DNA of 11,988 nucleotides from an uncultured Collinsella sp. (GTDB lineage: Bacteria > Actinomycetota > Coriobacteriia > Coriobacteriales > Coriobacteriaceae): positions 1-11,988 of the forward strand of contig USDH01000032.1 of NCBI GenBank assembly GCA_900553415.1, given 5' to 3'. Under the pieces are notes generated by a model, which saw only the letters and a list, made by a program, of their open reading frames with translations, ran no database searches and had not been told where the DNA came from. The translations under genes and the position numbers were made by a program. Shown here piece after piece: positions 1 through 8,538 of this stretch; position 1 is the stretch's first letter, and each line of letters starts with the position of its first letter.

Positions 1-3
1 TGC

Positions 4-106
4 GCGCGGGGGAGGCGCCGCCCGGGGCAACCGTGACATTCCTCCCGCGCGGCAAAGCGGCGTCAATCGCTCGCGCGAGCGGGGGTTTCGCCTCCGCCCC
101 CCTCGC
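4..106. other. GC-rich leader with two hairpins upstream of the first ABC operon
   Basis: Two hairpins can be drawn here. The first pairs GCGCGGG..AGG at 4-15 with CCTCCCGCGC at 41-50, with a two-base bulge. The second pairs GCGAG-c-GGGGG at 75-85 with CCCCCCTCGC at 97-106, ten pairs with a one-base bulge, and it contains part of a perfect 14-base palindrome at 68-81. Neither is followed by a T-run, so neither is a classic intrinsic terminator. They could mark the end of a gene to the left of the window or a structured leader of the ABC operon. I found no convincing -35/-10 pair and no gene in 1-192. Confidence 0.35.
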
Positions 107-192
107 ATTCGTGACAAAGCTCACTGGCGCGCGCCGCCGGCTCCTGCGATGATGCAATCGTACCGGGCCGCAAGCAACAGAAGGGCCGCCTC

Positions 193-1131
193 ATGACAGA
201 CATCGTCCATGTCGAAAACCTCGTCAAGCGCTACGATGACCTTATCGCGCTCGACCACTTTAACCTGCATATCGCCCCCGGCGAGATCTTTGGCCTGCTG
301 GGCCCCAACGGCTCGGGCAAAACCACGTCCATCAACTGTATTCTGCAGCTGCTTGCCTACGACAAAGGCACCATCGAGCTGTTCGGCGAGCCCATGACGC
401 CCGCCCGCTACGACCTCAAGCGCCGCATCGGCGTGGTGCCGCAACAGGTGGCGGTGTTCGATGAGCTCACCGTGCGCGAGAACATCGACTATTTCTGCAG
501 TCTCTACGTCAACGACCGCAAACGCCGCCGCGCGCTGGTGGACGAGGCGATTGACTTTGTCGGCCTGGGCGACTTTACCAAGTTCCGTCCCGGCAAGCTC
601 TCGGGCGGCCTGGCGCGTCGCCTCAACATCGCCTGCGGCATCGCGCACAAGCCCGAGCTCATCTTCTTTGACGAGCCCACGGTGGCGGTCGACCCGCAGA
701 GCCGAAACGCCATCCTGGAGGGCATCTGCCGCTTGCGCGACGAAGGCGCCACGGTGGTGTATACCAGCCATTACATGGAGGAAGTCGAGCAGATCTGCAG
801 CCGCATCATGATCATGGACGGCGGGCGCGTGCTGGCGCAGGGCACCAACGACGAGCTCAAGCGCATGATTCAGATGGGCGAGAAGATTGTAATCGAGGTC
901 GGCGAGGTTCCGAGCGCGGCGCTCGGTGCCGTCGCGAGCCTGCCGCATGTCCTGGACCTGTCGGCGACGGCGGGCCAGCTCACGTTTTCGTGCGAGGCGA
1001 GCCCGCATAACCTGACGGACATTCTCGATGCGCTGCGTTCGCATGACGTGGCGCTCGGCCGCATTTATTCCGAACCGCCGACCCTCAACGACGTGTTCCT
1101 CGAGATCACCGGCCGCGAGCTGCGCGACTAG
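193..1131 (+). CDS. ABC transporter ATP-binding protein, DrrA/ABC-2 exporter type
   Basis: This 312-residue protein is the cytoplasmic ATPase of an ABC-2 exporter and powers the two permeases encoded just downstream. All nucleotide-binding motifs are visible: Walker A GPNGSGKT at residues 37-44, Q-loop glutamine near 84, signature LSGGL at 136-140, Walker B LIFFDEP at 156-162 with catalytic Glu161, D-loop around Asp167 and H-loop His193. The signature has Leu in place of the usual final Gln; hydrophobic residues there are common in DrrA-like proteins, so I read it as functional. Residues from about 228 form the extra C-terminal domain typical of the DrrA/CcmA group. The ATG at 193 is preceded by AGAAGG at about 180-185. 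The stop lies 9 bases before the next gene, so the three genes are probably one transcript. The substrate (drug, lipid or peptide) cannot be read from sequence. Confidence 0.93.
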   Translation: MTDIVHVENLVKRYDDLIALDHFNLHIAPGEIFGLLGPNGSGKTTSINCILQLLAYDKGTIELFGEPMTPARYDLKRRIGVVPQQVAVFDELTVRENIDYFCSLYVNDRKRRRALVDEAIDFVGLGDFTKFRPGKLSGGLARRLNIACGIAHKPELIFFDEPTVAVDPQSRNAILEGICRLRDEGATVVYTSHYMEEVEQICSRIMIMDGGRVLAQGTNDELKRMIQMGEKIVIEVGEVPSAALGAVASLPHVLDLSATAGQLTFSCEASPHNLTDILDALRSHDVALGRIYSEPPTLNDVFLEITGRELRD

Positions 1132-1140
1132 GGGGCGGCC

Positions 1141-2328
1141 ATGTTCAACACCATCATCACCACGCTCAAGACGCTATTGCGTCGACCGAGTACATGGGTC
1201 TGGGGCGCGATCTTTCCCATTGCGCTTTCAACGATGTTCATGTTTATGTTTGCGAACCTCAGCTCCGACGGCAAGATCGACCCGGTGCCGGTAGCCGTTG
1301 TCGCTGACGAAGCCTGGGGCGCTTCGTCCTTTAAGGACGTGGCGACCTCGCTTGCCGAGGAGGGCGACGATCAACTGCTCGATGTGAGCGAGTACGAAGA
1401 CTTGGCTGCCGCGCGCAAAGCGCTCAAGTCCGGCGAGGTCGCGGGCATCTACACGGTCGATGCCGCGGGCACGCCCAAGCTCACACTGCTTTCGAGCTAT
1501 GACAGCTCGCGTGCCTCGTCGGTGCTCACCGACCGCAGCATCCTTGAGACGGTGGCAAGCTCGTATACACAAAATGCCGAGCTCATGTCCCAGATTGCCC
1601 AGGACAACCCGGCGGCGCTCGCCGACCCCGAGGCGGTTGCGCGCGCCCTGTCGCTCGAGGGCGGCACCCGCCGTGTGAGCCTGACACGCACCACGCCCGA
1701 TGGCACGGTCATCTACTATTACGCGCTTTTTGGCCTGGTCGCGATGATGTCTGCCGAGTTTGCCGCCTTGAGCGTCGTCGACCTGCAGCCCAATCTGTCG
1801 GGCCTTGGCGCGCGCCGCTGCGTGGGCGGCCTTTCCAAGACGGCGTCGCTGGCTGGCATCTTTGTGGGCTCGTGGCTGGTCTCCTTTGCCTCGATGGCGA
1901 TTGCGATTGGCTACGTGCGCCTGGTCGTGGGCATCGACTTTGGCGGGCGCGAGGGACTGTGTTTGGTGGGCGCCGCCGCTTCCGCGCTTGCCGCCACGGG
2001 CTTGGGGCTCTTTGTGGGCACGCTTCCCGTTAAGGGCGGCAAGGCGTCCAAGTCGGGCATCCTTACGGGCTTTGCTACCACGTGCGCCCTGTTCGCCGGC
2101 CTCTACGGCGAGCCGGCGATGGCGCTTGCCGACGACGTCGCCCGCGCCTGCCCGGCCGAGTGCTGGCTCAACCCCGTCAAGCTCATCTGCGACATGTTCA
2201 ACCGCCTGTATTTCTTTGAGGACCTGGGGCCCTTCGCCGTCCGCGCCGGCGCGCTCGTCCTGATGGCCCTGGTGTTTGTCGCCGCCGCTACGCTGATCTT
2301 TGGAAGGAGCCGCTATGAGCACCTTTAA
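1141..2328 (+). CDS. ABC-2 type transporter permease, first subunit
   Basis: This 395-residue membrane protein has the ABC-2 exporter permease layout: a short cytoplasmic N-terminus, a first transmembrane helix at about 20-39, a large extracytoplasmic segment at about 41-187, then a membrane block with helices near 189-211, 234-258, 273-294, 304-322 and 366-387. The long loop after helix 1 is typical of the ABC2_membrane_3 (YhgE/Pip-like) branch. It starts 9 bases after the ATPase stop, with a G-rich run (1131-1135) as ribosome site, and its last 14 bases overlap the next permease gene. That tight packing suggests the two permeases form a heterodimer on the shared ATPase. I assign no substrate. 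Confidence 0.85.
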   Translation: MFNTIITTLKTLLRRPSTWVWGAIFPIALSTMFMFMFANLSSDGKIDPVPVAVVADEAWGASSFKDVATSLAEEGDDQLLDVSEYEDLAAARKALKSGEVAGIYTVDAAGTPKLTLLSSYDSSRASSVLTDRSILETVASSYTQNAELMSQIAQDNPAALADPEAVARALSLEGGTRRVSLTRTTPDGTVIYYYALFGLVAMMSAEFAALSVVDLQPNLSGLGARRCVGGLSKTASLAGIFVGSWLVSFASMAIAIGYVRLVVGIDFGGREGLCLVGAAASALAATGLGLFVGTLPVKGGKASKSGILTGFATTCALFAGLYGEPAMALADDVARACPAECWLNPVKLICDMFNRLYFFEDLGPFAVRAGALVLMALVFVAAATLIFGRSRYEHL

Positions 2329-3520
2329 GACCGCGCTTCGCATGGCGCTGGCGCACCCGCTCTATCTGCTCATCTACACGGTGTTCATTTCGCTGATGGG
2401 CGTGTTCATTGCTGCCTCGGTGAGCTGGAACTCGTCGCAGCTTACCGAGTACAAGCCCTACGACACCAACGTGATTGTGGTCGACCGCGACAATAGCGAC
2501 CTTTCGCGGGCGCTTACCAAGCATCTGAGCTCACGCTTTGACCTGGTCACGGGCGTTGGTGACGACACGTACGACCTTGCGGATGCGCTCGCCAAGAGCA
2601 ACAGCGCCAAGGGCAGCGCCGACTGCGTATTCTTTATCCCGGAGGGGTTTGAGGGCGACCTCGTTGCAGCCGCCCGTGCGGGGGAGTCCCTGCCCAAGCT
2701 CGATGTGACCTACGGCTCCGGCACCATGGCGGCGGCGCTTTCGTCTGCCGAGGCCTCGCGCTGGATCTCGCTCGCGGGCGCTGCGGCCGCACTTGAGCCC
2801 ACTGCCTCCAACGGTGACGTTGCCAAGGCTGCCGAACATGCTGCTGCCGAGCGTGCCGAGGTCGAGATCGAGCAGGTCAAGGTCGACTCGACTGCCGCCG
2901 CCACGCTCGAGTCGTATTTCAACTTCGGTGCGTACGCGATTATCTCGTCGGTCATCGTGTCGGTGGGGTTGGTGTTCTCGGGCATGAACGAGCCTGAGCG
3001 CGTGCGTCGTATGGATGCCGGTCCAATCTCCGAGCGCCGGCGCTCGCTTGCCGTGTTTGCAGCCGCCGCCGTGATCACCGTCTGCATCTGGTTTGTGTCG
3101 AGCATGATGGGCGTCGTGGGCTTTGCCGGCGCGGTCGCCGAGGTCGGCGCGGGCCGTGTGTGCTTGGCACTGGCAGCGACGTTTGCCCTGGCGTGCACGC
3201 CGCTGGCCGTTGGCTTTGCGCTGTCGAGCCTGGGTGCGCGCGAGGAGCTGCTCAACGGTGTGGGCAATCTGCTCGGCATGCTCATGACGTTTTTGGGCGG
3301 CGCTTGGATGCCGCTGTCGCTGATGGGCTCGGCTGTGCAGACGGCGGCGCACTTTGTGCCGACGTATTGGGTGAACGACGCGATTGGCAAGGCGCTCGCT
3401 TCGGATCTGACGTCCACCGTGTTGGGCGACATCGCCTGCGACCTGGGCGTAACGGCACTCTTTGCCGTGGCCATCGCCGCCGCAGGCCTCGCCCTCGCAC
3501 GCACCAAATCCCACGCCTAG
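2315..3520 (+). CDS. ABC-2 type transporter permease, second subunit
   Basis: This 401-residue permease has the same layout as its upstream partner: helix 1 at about 16-36, a large extracytoplasmic domain at about 37-200 rich in Ala and Glu near 165-195, then helices near 203-223, 245-270, 280-302, 317-338 and 375-396. The segment VPTYWVNDAIGKAL at about 348-361, before the last helix, resembles the conserved C-terminal part of ABC-2 permeases. An upstream TTG at 2300 is in frame, but I chose the ATG at 2315 because GGAAGGAG (2302-2309) sits six bases before it as a strong Shine-Dalgarno site. The start overlaps the previous gene by 14 bases, which suggests translational coupling. A stem-loop repeat begins four bases after the stop. 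Confidence 0.85.
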   Translation: MSTFKTALRMALAHPLYLLIYTVFISLMGVFIAASVSWNSSQLTEYKPYDTNVIVVDRDNSDLSRALTKHLSSRFDLVTGVGDDTYDLADALAKSNSAKGSADCVFFIPEGFEGDLVAAARAGESLPKLDVTYGSGTMAAALSSAEASRWISLAGAAAALEPTASNGDVAKAAEHAAAERAEVEIEQVKVDSTAAATLESYFNFGAYAIISSVIVSVGLVFSGMNEPERVRRMDAGPISERRRSLAVFAAAAVITVCIWFVSSMMGVVGFAGAVAEVGAGRVCLALAATFALACTPLAVGFALSSLGAREELLNGVGNLLGMLMTFLGGAWMPLSLMGSAVQTAAHFVPTYWVNDAIGKALASDLTSTVLGDIACDLGVTALFAVAIAAAGLALARTKSHA

Positions 3521-3524
3521 CCAC

Positions 3525-3555
3525 CTAGTCATTTAAGAACGTCCCCAATGACTGG
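3525..3555. repeat. Stem-loop repeat, copy 1, at the 3' end of the first ABC operon
   Basis: CTAGTCATT at 3525-3533 pairs with AATGACTGG at 3547-3555, nine pairs including one G-T, around the 13-base loop TAAGAACGTCCCC. Bases 3525-3553 match the reverse complement of 7036-7064 at 28 of 29 positions. It begins four bases after the stop of the second permease gene. There is no T-run after the stem, so a simple intrinsic terminator is unlikely. A dispersed REP-like element or an mRNA 3'-end hairpin are the better readings. Confidence 0.75.
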
Positions 3556-3636
3556 TCTGAAATAAATCCCCGGCCTCGCCCCAAAATAGTTCGCTAAGGT
3601 TTACTATTACGCTCATAAAGTAGTACGAGGCTAACA

Positions 3637-4362
<726 letters not shown>

Positions 4363-4370
4363 GTGACGCC

Positions 4371-7037
4371 ATGACACCTCTCGCAAAACGTCTCCCGCGC
4401 GAGTTGCGCCGCAATATCGGCAAGTACCTGGGCATCTTTTTGCTTATGTGCGGAAGCATCGCCCTCACGTCGGGCTTTTTGCTCGCGGCGCATTCCATCG
4501 GCTGCCTTATCGACGACATGCGCGATGCGTACACGATTGAGGACGGCCGCGTGACCACCTCCTTCGAGGCCACCAAAGATCAGCTCAAGGCGGCCGAGGA
4601 TGCAGCCGGCGGCGTCGGCGGCGTTACGCTCTACAAGAACTTCTCTATCGACGCCATCATCAAAAAGGCGGCTGGCGACGACGGCACCAAGCGCACCCTG
4701 CGTACCTATGCGCACCGCACCAAGGTCGACATCGCGTCCTACTGTGAGGGCAAGGAGCCCAAGACGGACGATGAGGTGGCCATCGACCGTGTCTTCGCCA
4801 CCAACAACGACCTCGCCGTGGGCGATAAAGTCGAGCTCGAGGGTCGCGCCTACACCATCTGCGGCATCATGACCCAGCCCGATAGCCAGGCGCTGTTCCT
4901 CAACAATTCGGACTTTACGGTGAACACCATCACCTATGGTGTGGCCGAGGTCACCGACGCCGGCTTTGCCGCGCTCGAGGATGCCGGCGGCGCGCCTGCC
5001 TACACCTACTCCTTCACCTTCACCGATCGCGATCTCTCCACCGCAGACCGCATCGACGCCGAGCAAGATATGGTCGAGGCGCTGACCGATGCCGATGCGC
5101 GCGTCGACGATCTTATCGATGCCGATTCCAACCAGGGCATTGGCTATGCGCGCGATGACGTGGACGGCGATTCAATGATGTGGATGACGCTGCTCAACAT
5201 CATCATTGTGATCATGGCGTTCGTCTTTGTGGTCCTTACCGACGCCACCATCGAGGAGGAGAGCGCCATTATCGGCACGCTGCTCGCCAGCGGCTATCGT
5301 CGACGCGAAATCGTGCTGCACTACCTTGCGCTTCCCGCTATCGTGGGCGTGGTCGCGGCGCTTTTGGGCACTGCGCTCGGCGTTGTGTTCTTTACCGAGC
5401 CCATGCGCAGCCTCTATTACGGTTCGTATAGCCTGCCGCCCTTCCAGGTGTACTGGAGCTGGGAGATCTTTGTGAAGTGCGCCGTGGTTCCCGCCGCCGC
5501 GCTCATCCTCATCACGCTGGTGGGCCTGCTTCACAAGATGGGCAAGACGCCGTTGCAGTTCCTTCGTCACGAGGCGAGCGGCAAATCGGGCACCAAGCGC
5601 GGCTTGCAGCTGCCGGAGCGCATGGGTTTTGTCTCGCGCTTCCGCCTGCGCATCTTCCTGCGCAACCTGGGCAACTTCGCCACGCTCTTCGTGGGCATTG
5701 CGTTTGCCTCGCTGCTGCTGCTCTTTGGCCTGGCGATTCTGCCCACGATGACGCACTACGCAGACAACCTCGAGACAGGCCTGGTCGCCGAGCACCAGTA
5801 CACGCTCAAGGCGCCGCTGGAGCTCGAGGGCGCTGCCGAGGAGCGCGAGCAGTGGTCGGCACTCGAGCGCTTGCAGTCGGTTGACGGCGCGCTGCTTTCC
5901 GCCGCTCAGGATGCCGATGACGAGCTTGACGACGCGGCCGATGCGGCGCAGGCGGCGACCGATGCCGCGACCGCATCTCCGTCTGCCGAGAGCCTGACCG
6001 CAGTGCAGGACGCGCTCGCCAAGGTTCAGGAAAAGAAGGATGCGCTTTATGCGCGCCTCGATGACCTTGCCGATGCCCTTGGCTGCAACCGCGACGAGGC
6101 TATCGACCTGATCGATAAGGCCTCTAAGATCGACACTGACAACGATGACATTCACCCGGTCAATACGACCGACAACGGCGCGGGCGCAATCGCGCAGGCC
6201 GAGAAATATGCCGTTTACCAGCTGCAATACGACCGCGGCGATGGTAATGGCGAGGAGACGATTTCCGTCTACGGCGTCTCGGCAAACTCGCGCTACTGGA
6301 AGGACCTCAACGTCGGCGATGGTCGTGTCGTCTTTGGCGGCGGCCTGCTCGACAAGTTTGGCTGGAGCGAGGGCCAGAAGGTTGAGCTCCGCGACAAGTA
6401 CGAGGCTCAGAATTATTCCCTTGAGTACGCTGGTAAGGACTGCACCTGGGGCTCAAAGTCGGACATGAATATCTATATGAGCATCGACGACTTTAACGAG
6501 CTGTTCGGCAACGATGCTGCCTACTTCAACGGCTATGTGAGCGATGAGAAGCTCGACCTCGATGCGCGCTACTTTGCCGGCGACACCACGCCCGACGACA
6601 TGCGTGCCGTGGGCGACCAGTTCATCGGCATGATGAGCAAAATGATCGGCATGATGGTCGGGCTCGCGGTGTTTATCTTCCTGCTGTTTATGTACCTGCT
6701 GACCAAGGCGGTGATCGACCACAGCGCCCGTTCGATCAGCTACATGAAAGTCTTTGGCTATCGCGATAGCGAGATTTCGCATCTGTACATCCGCTCGATC
6801 ACGTTGTGCGTGGCGGCGTCACTCGTGCTGAGCCTGCCCGTGATCATTGGCTCGCTGACCGCGATTTTCCGCTCGATGCTGCTCGCCTACAACGGCAATA
6901 TCGAGATCTACGTGCCCGCTTGGTCCATGGCGGCGTGCGTGGGCATTGGCTTTGTGACCTACCTGGTCGTGGCGCTGCTGCACACGCGCTCCATCAAGCG
7001 CGTCAGCCTGGCCGAAGCTCTCAAAGTGCAGGAGTAG
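4371..7037 (+). CDS. FtsX-like ABC transporter permease with two FtsX domains
   Basis: This 888-residue permease is the membrane partner of the ATPase 8 bases upstream. Visible layout: helix near 19-41; extracytoplasmic domain about 45-265; first FtsX core with helices near 270-291, 318-342 and 368-389; helix near 434-457; second extracytoplasmic region about 460-750; and a last FtsX core with helices near 755-778, 808-834 and 852-872. The motifs EESAIIGTLLASGYRRREI after helix 2 and SYMKVFGYRDSEI after helix 6 are the coupling-helix regions that contact the ATPase. Residues about 495-590 are Ala/Asp-rich and probably helical or coiled-coil, an insertion in the second outer domain. I used the ATG at 4371 rather than the in-frame TTG at 4356, which lies inside the ATPase gene; a weak AGGTGA precedes the ATG. 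The substrate is unknown; lipid, peptide or drug export are all possible. Confidence 0.92.
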   Translation: MTPLAKRLPRELRRNIGKYLGIFLLMCGSIALTSGFLLAAHSIGCLIDDMRDAYTIEDGRVTTSFEATKDQLKAAEDAAGGVGGVTLYKNFSIDAIIKKAAGDDGTKRTLRTYAHRTKVDIASYCEGKEPKTDDEVAIDRVFATNNDLAVGDKVELEGRAYTICGIMTQPDSQALFLNNSDFTVNTITYGVAEVTDAGFAALEDAGGAPAYTYSFTFTDRDLSTADRIDAEQDMVEALTDADARVDDLIDADSNQGIGYARDDVDGDSMMWMTLLNIIIVIMAFVFVVLTDATIEEESAIIGTLLASGYRRREIVLHYLALPAIVGVVAALLGTALGVVFFTEPMRSLYYGSYSLPPFQVYWSWEIFVKCAVVPAAALILITLVGLLHKMGKTPLQFLRHEASGKSGTKRGLQLPERMGFVSRFRLRIFLRNLGNFATLFVGIAFASLLLLFGLAILPTMTHYADNLETGLVAEHQYTLKAPLELEGAAEEREQWSALERLQSVDGALLSAAQDADDELDDAADAAQAATDAATASPSAESLTAVQDALAKVQEKKDALYARLDDLADALGCNRDEAIDLIDKASKIDTDNDDIHPVNTTDNGAGAIAQAEKYAVYQLQYDRGDGNGEETISVYGVSANSRYWKDLNVGDGRVVFGGGLLDKFGWSEGQKVELRDKYEAQNYSLEYAGKDCTWGSKSDMNIYMSIDDFNELFGNDAAYFNGYVSDEKLDLDARYFAGDTTPDDMRAVGDQFIGMMSKMIGMMVGLAVFIFLLFMYLLTKAVIDHSARSISYMKVFGYRDSEISHLYIRSITLCVAASLVLSLPVIIGSLTAIFRSMLLAYNGNIEIYVPAWSMAACVGIGFVTYLVVALLHTRSIKRVSLAEALKVQE

Positions 7038-7064
7038 TCATCGGGGACGTTCTTAAATGACTAG
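7036..7064. repeat. Stem-loop repeat, copy 2 (inverted relative to copy 1)
   Basis: This 29-base copy is the reverse complement of 3525-3553 with one change (C at 7042). AGTCAT at 7036-7041 pairs with ATGACT at 7057-7062. Its first two bases are the last two of the TAG stop codon of the FtsX-like permease gene, so the repeat abuts the coding region directly. Its right arm joins the next unit to make the perfect 14-base palindrome AATGACTAGTCATT at 7056-7069. Confidence 0.75.
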
Positions 7065-7153
7065 TCATTGGGGACAGTCTTTGCCGATTCGCCGGCTCGC
7101 CGGCCTGGATTGTCCCTGGCGGCACTCATTTAAGTCTGTCCCCAATGAGTGCC
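7063..7153. repeat. Composite inverted repeat with variant stem-loop
   Basis: The left part, starting AGTCATTGGGGACAG at 7063, is a half-unit of the family. At 7121-7153 is a full variant unit: GGCACTCATT (7121-7130) pairs perfectly with AATGAGTGCC (7144-7153) around the 13-base loop TAAGTCTGTCCCC. The two parts are also inverted copies of each other: ACTCATTGGGGACAG on the minus strand of the right part against AGTCATTGGGGACAG. GGGACA at 7071-7076 can alternatively pair with TGTCCC at 7111-7116, enclosing a CG-rich tandem (CGCCGGCT then CGCCGGCC, 7090-7105). A degenerate end, AACGACTAG, follows at 7155-7163. No gene is present here. Confidence 0.65.
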
Positions 7154-7172
7154 CAACGACTAGGTGTTGCGC

Positions 7173-7203
7173 TTGACTTTGACCCTACTTCAGCGGGTAC
7201 CAT
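7173..7203 (+). promoter_or_regulatory. Possible promoter for the DUF362 gene
   Basis: TTGACT at 7173-7178 is a good -35 match, and TACCAT at 7198-7203 is a fair -10 match. The 19-base spacer is longer than ideal. It lies just after the repeat cluster and 43 bases before the start codon. Confidence 0.35.
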
Positions 7204-7246
7204 CCTCTTATGTCTGTAACGCCATATAGACCGAGGGGATATATCT

Positions 7247-8452
7247 ATGACCGCAACTGCACCCGCAGCACCCGCTAAGGTGTACTTCACCAACCTGCGC
7301 ACGCATGCTCGCGAGAGCCAGCTCGACAAACTCAAGCGCCTCATCCGTCGCGCCGGTATCGAGCAGATCGACTTTGAGAACAAGTTCGTCGCCATCAAGA
7401 TTCACTTTGGCGAGTTGGGCAACCTGAGCTTTTTGCGCCCTAACTACGCCCGCGCCGTCGCGGATGTCGTGAAGGAGCTGGGCGGCAAGCCCTTCCTTAC
7501 CGACTGCAATACGCTCTATGTCGGTAGCCGCAAAAACGCGCTCGAGCACATCGATACTGCCTACCAGAACGGCTTTACCCCGTATGCCACGGGTTGCCAG
7601 ATCATCATCGCCGACGGCCTCAAGGGCACCGACGAGGCGCTCGTCCCGGTCGAGGGCGGAGAGTACGTGCACGAGGCTAAGATCGGCCAGGCGCTCATGG
7701 ATGCCGATATCGTGATTAGCCTCACCCACTTTAAGGGCCATGAGCAGGCCGGCTTTGGCGGCGCCATGAAGAACCTGGGTATGGGAGGCGGCAGCCGTGC
7801 CGGCAAGATGGAGCAGCATGCCGCCGGCAAGCCGAACGTCGCGACCGAGCACTGCATTGGCTGCCGTGCCTGTGAAAAGATCTGCGCGCACAACGCTATC
7901 TCGTTTGACGACACCCGCGAGCGCGAGCTTGCCAACGGCAACACCCGCACGGTCCACGTGGCTGCCATCGACCACGATCGCTGTGTGGGCTGCGGCCGCT
8001 GCATCGGCGTGTGCAACCAGGACGCCATCAAGCCCGGCTATGACGCTGCGGCCGACGTGCTCAACTACAAGATTGCCGAGTACACCAAGGCCGTTGTCGA
8101 CGGTCGCCCGAGCTTCCATATCTCACTGGCTATGGATATCAGTCCCAACTGCGACTGCCACCCCGAAAACGACACGCCTATCGTTAACGATATCGGCATG
8201 TTCGCGAGCTTCGACCCGGTCGCTATCGATCAGGCCTGCGCCGATGCCGTCATGGCATCCGAGCCGCTGCCCAACACCGAACTCACCGATAGCGCGGCCA
8301 AGATGGAGCATAACCACGAGCATCTGGAGGGCGAGCAGGCCAAGGACCCCTTCTGCATCACGCATCCCGACACCGACTGGCGCGCGTGCATCGCGCATGC
8401 CGAAAAGATCGGCCTGGGCACGAGCAAGTATGAGCTCATCGAGGTCAAGTAG
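7247..8452 (+). CDS. DUF362 domain protein with two 4Fe-4S clusters
   Basis: This 401-residue protein combines a DUF362 domain with a bacterial-type two-cluster ferredoxin insert. DUF362 features include KIHFGELGNLSFLRP near 51-65, SLTHFKGHEQAGFGGAMKN near 158-176, and the C-terminal MDISPNCDCHPEND and FASFDPVAIDQACAD segments (296-309 and 319-333). The cluster ligands are CxxCxxCxxxC twice: Cys203, 206, 209, 213 and Cys246, 249, 252, 256. The NCDC cysteines at 302 and 304 are extra candidate metal ligands. There is no signal peptide or membrane helix, so it should be cytoplasmic. Its reaction is not established; an electron-transfer or reductive role is an inference from the clusters. GAGGGG (7233-7238), eight bases before the ATG, fixes the start. 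It seems monocistronic, ending in a hairpin at 8501-8537. Confidence 0.92.
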   Translation: MTATAPAAPAKVYFTNLRTHARESQLDKLKRLIRRAGIEQIDFENKFVAIKIHFGELGNLSFLRPNYARAVADVVKELGGKPFLTDCNTLYVGSRKNALEHIDTAYQNGFTPYATGCQIIIADGLKGTDEALVPVEGGEYVHEAKIGQALMDADIVISLTHFKGHEQAGFGGAMKNLGMGGGSRAGKMEQHAAGKPNVATEHCIGCRACEKICAHNAISFDDTRERELANGNTRTVHVAAIDHDRCVGCGRCIGVCNQDAIKPGYDAAADVLNYKIAEYTKAVVDGRPSFHISLAMDISPNCDCHPENDTPIVNDIGMFASFDPVAIDQACADAVMASEPLPNTELTDSAAKMEHNHEHLEGEQAKDPFCITHPDTDWRACIAHAEKIGLGTSKYELIEVK

Positions 8453-8500
8453 CACCTGTCTATTGGACATATCAAGCGCTTTTGTAGCGCAACGTTAGCA

Positions 8501-8537
8501 AAAGCCGCCCGTGAGCACAGCGCTTGCGGGCGGCTTT
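8501..8537 (+). terminator. Strong hairpin downstream of the DUF362 gene
   Basis: AAAGCCGCCCG at 8501-8511 pairs perfectly with CGGGCGGCTTT at 8527-8537, eleven pairs with a 15-base loop. It lies 48 bases after the stop codon. The T-run is only three long, then CC and the start of the inverted-repeat element. On the minus strand the same stem ends in TTTT, so it may also act on transcripts of the converging hydrolase gene. A smaller GCGCT/AGCGC hairpin precedes it at 8476-8490. Confidence 0.7.
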
Positions 8538-8538
8538 C

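Noticed and set aside
193..1131. Signature motif LSGGL as a sign of a dead ATPase
   Set aside because: Hydrophobic residues at the last position are usual in ABC-2 exporter ATPases, and the Walker B glutamate and H-loop histidine are intact.
7036..7163. Repeat cluster as a CRISPR array
   Set aside because: The units alternate in orientation, have no uniform spacers and differ in stem sequence. No cas gene is present.
7210..7278. Short open frame of 22 codons overlapping the start of the DUF362 gene
   Set aside because: It has no ribosome site and runs out of frame into the gene; its length is expected by chance.
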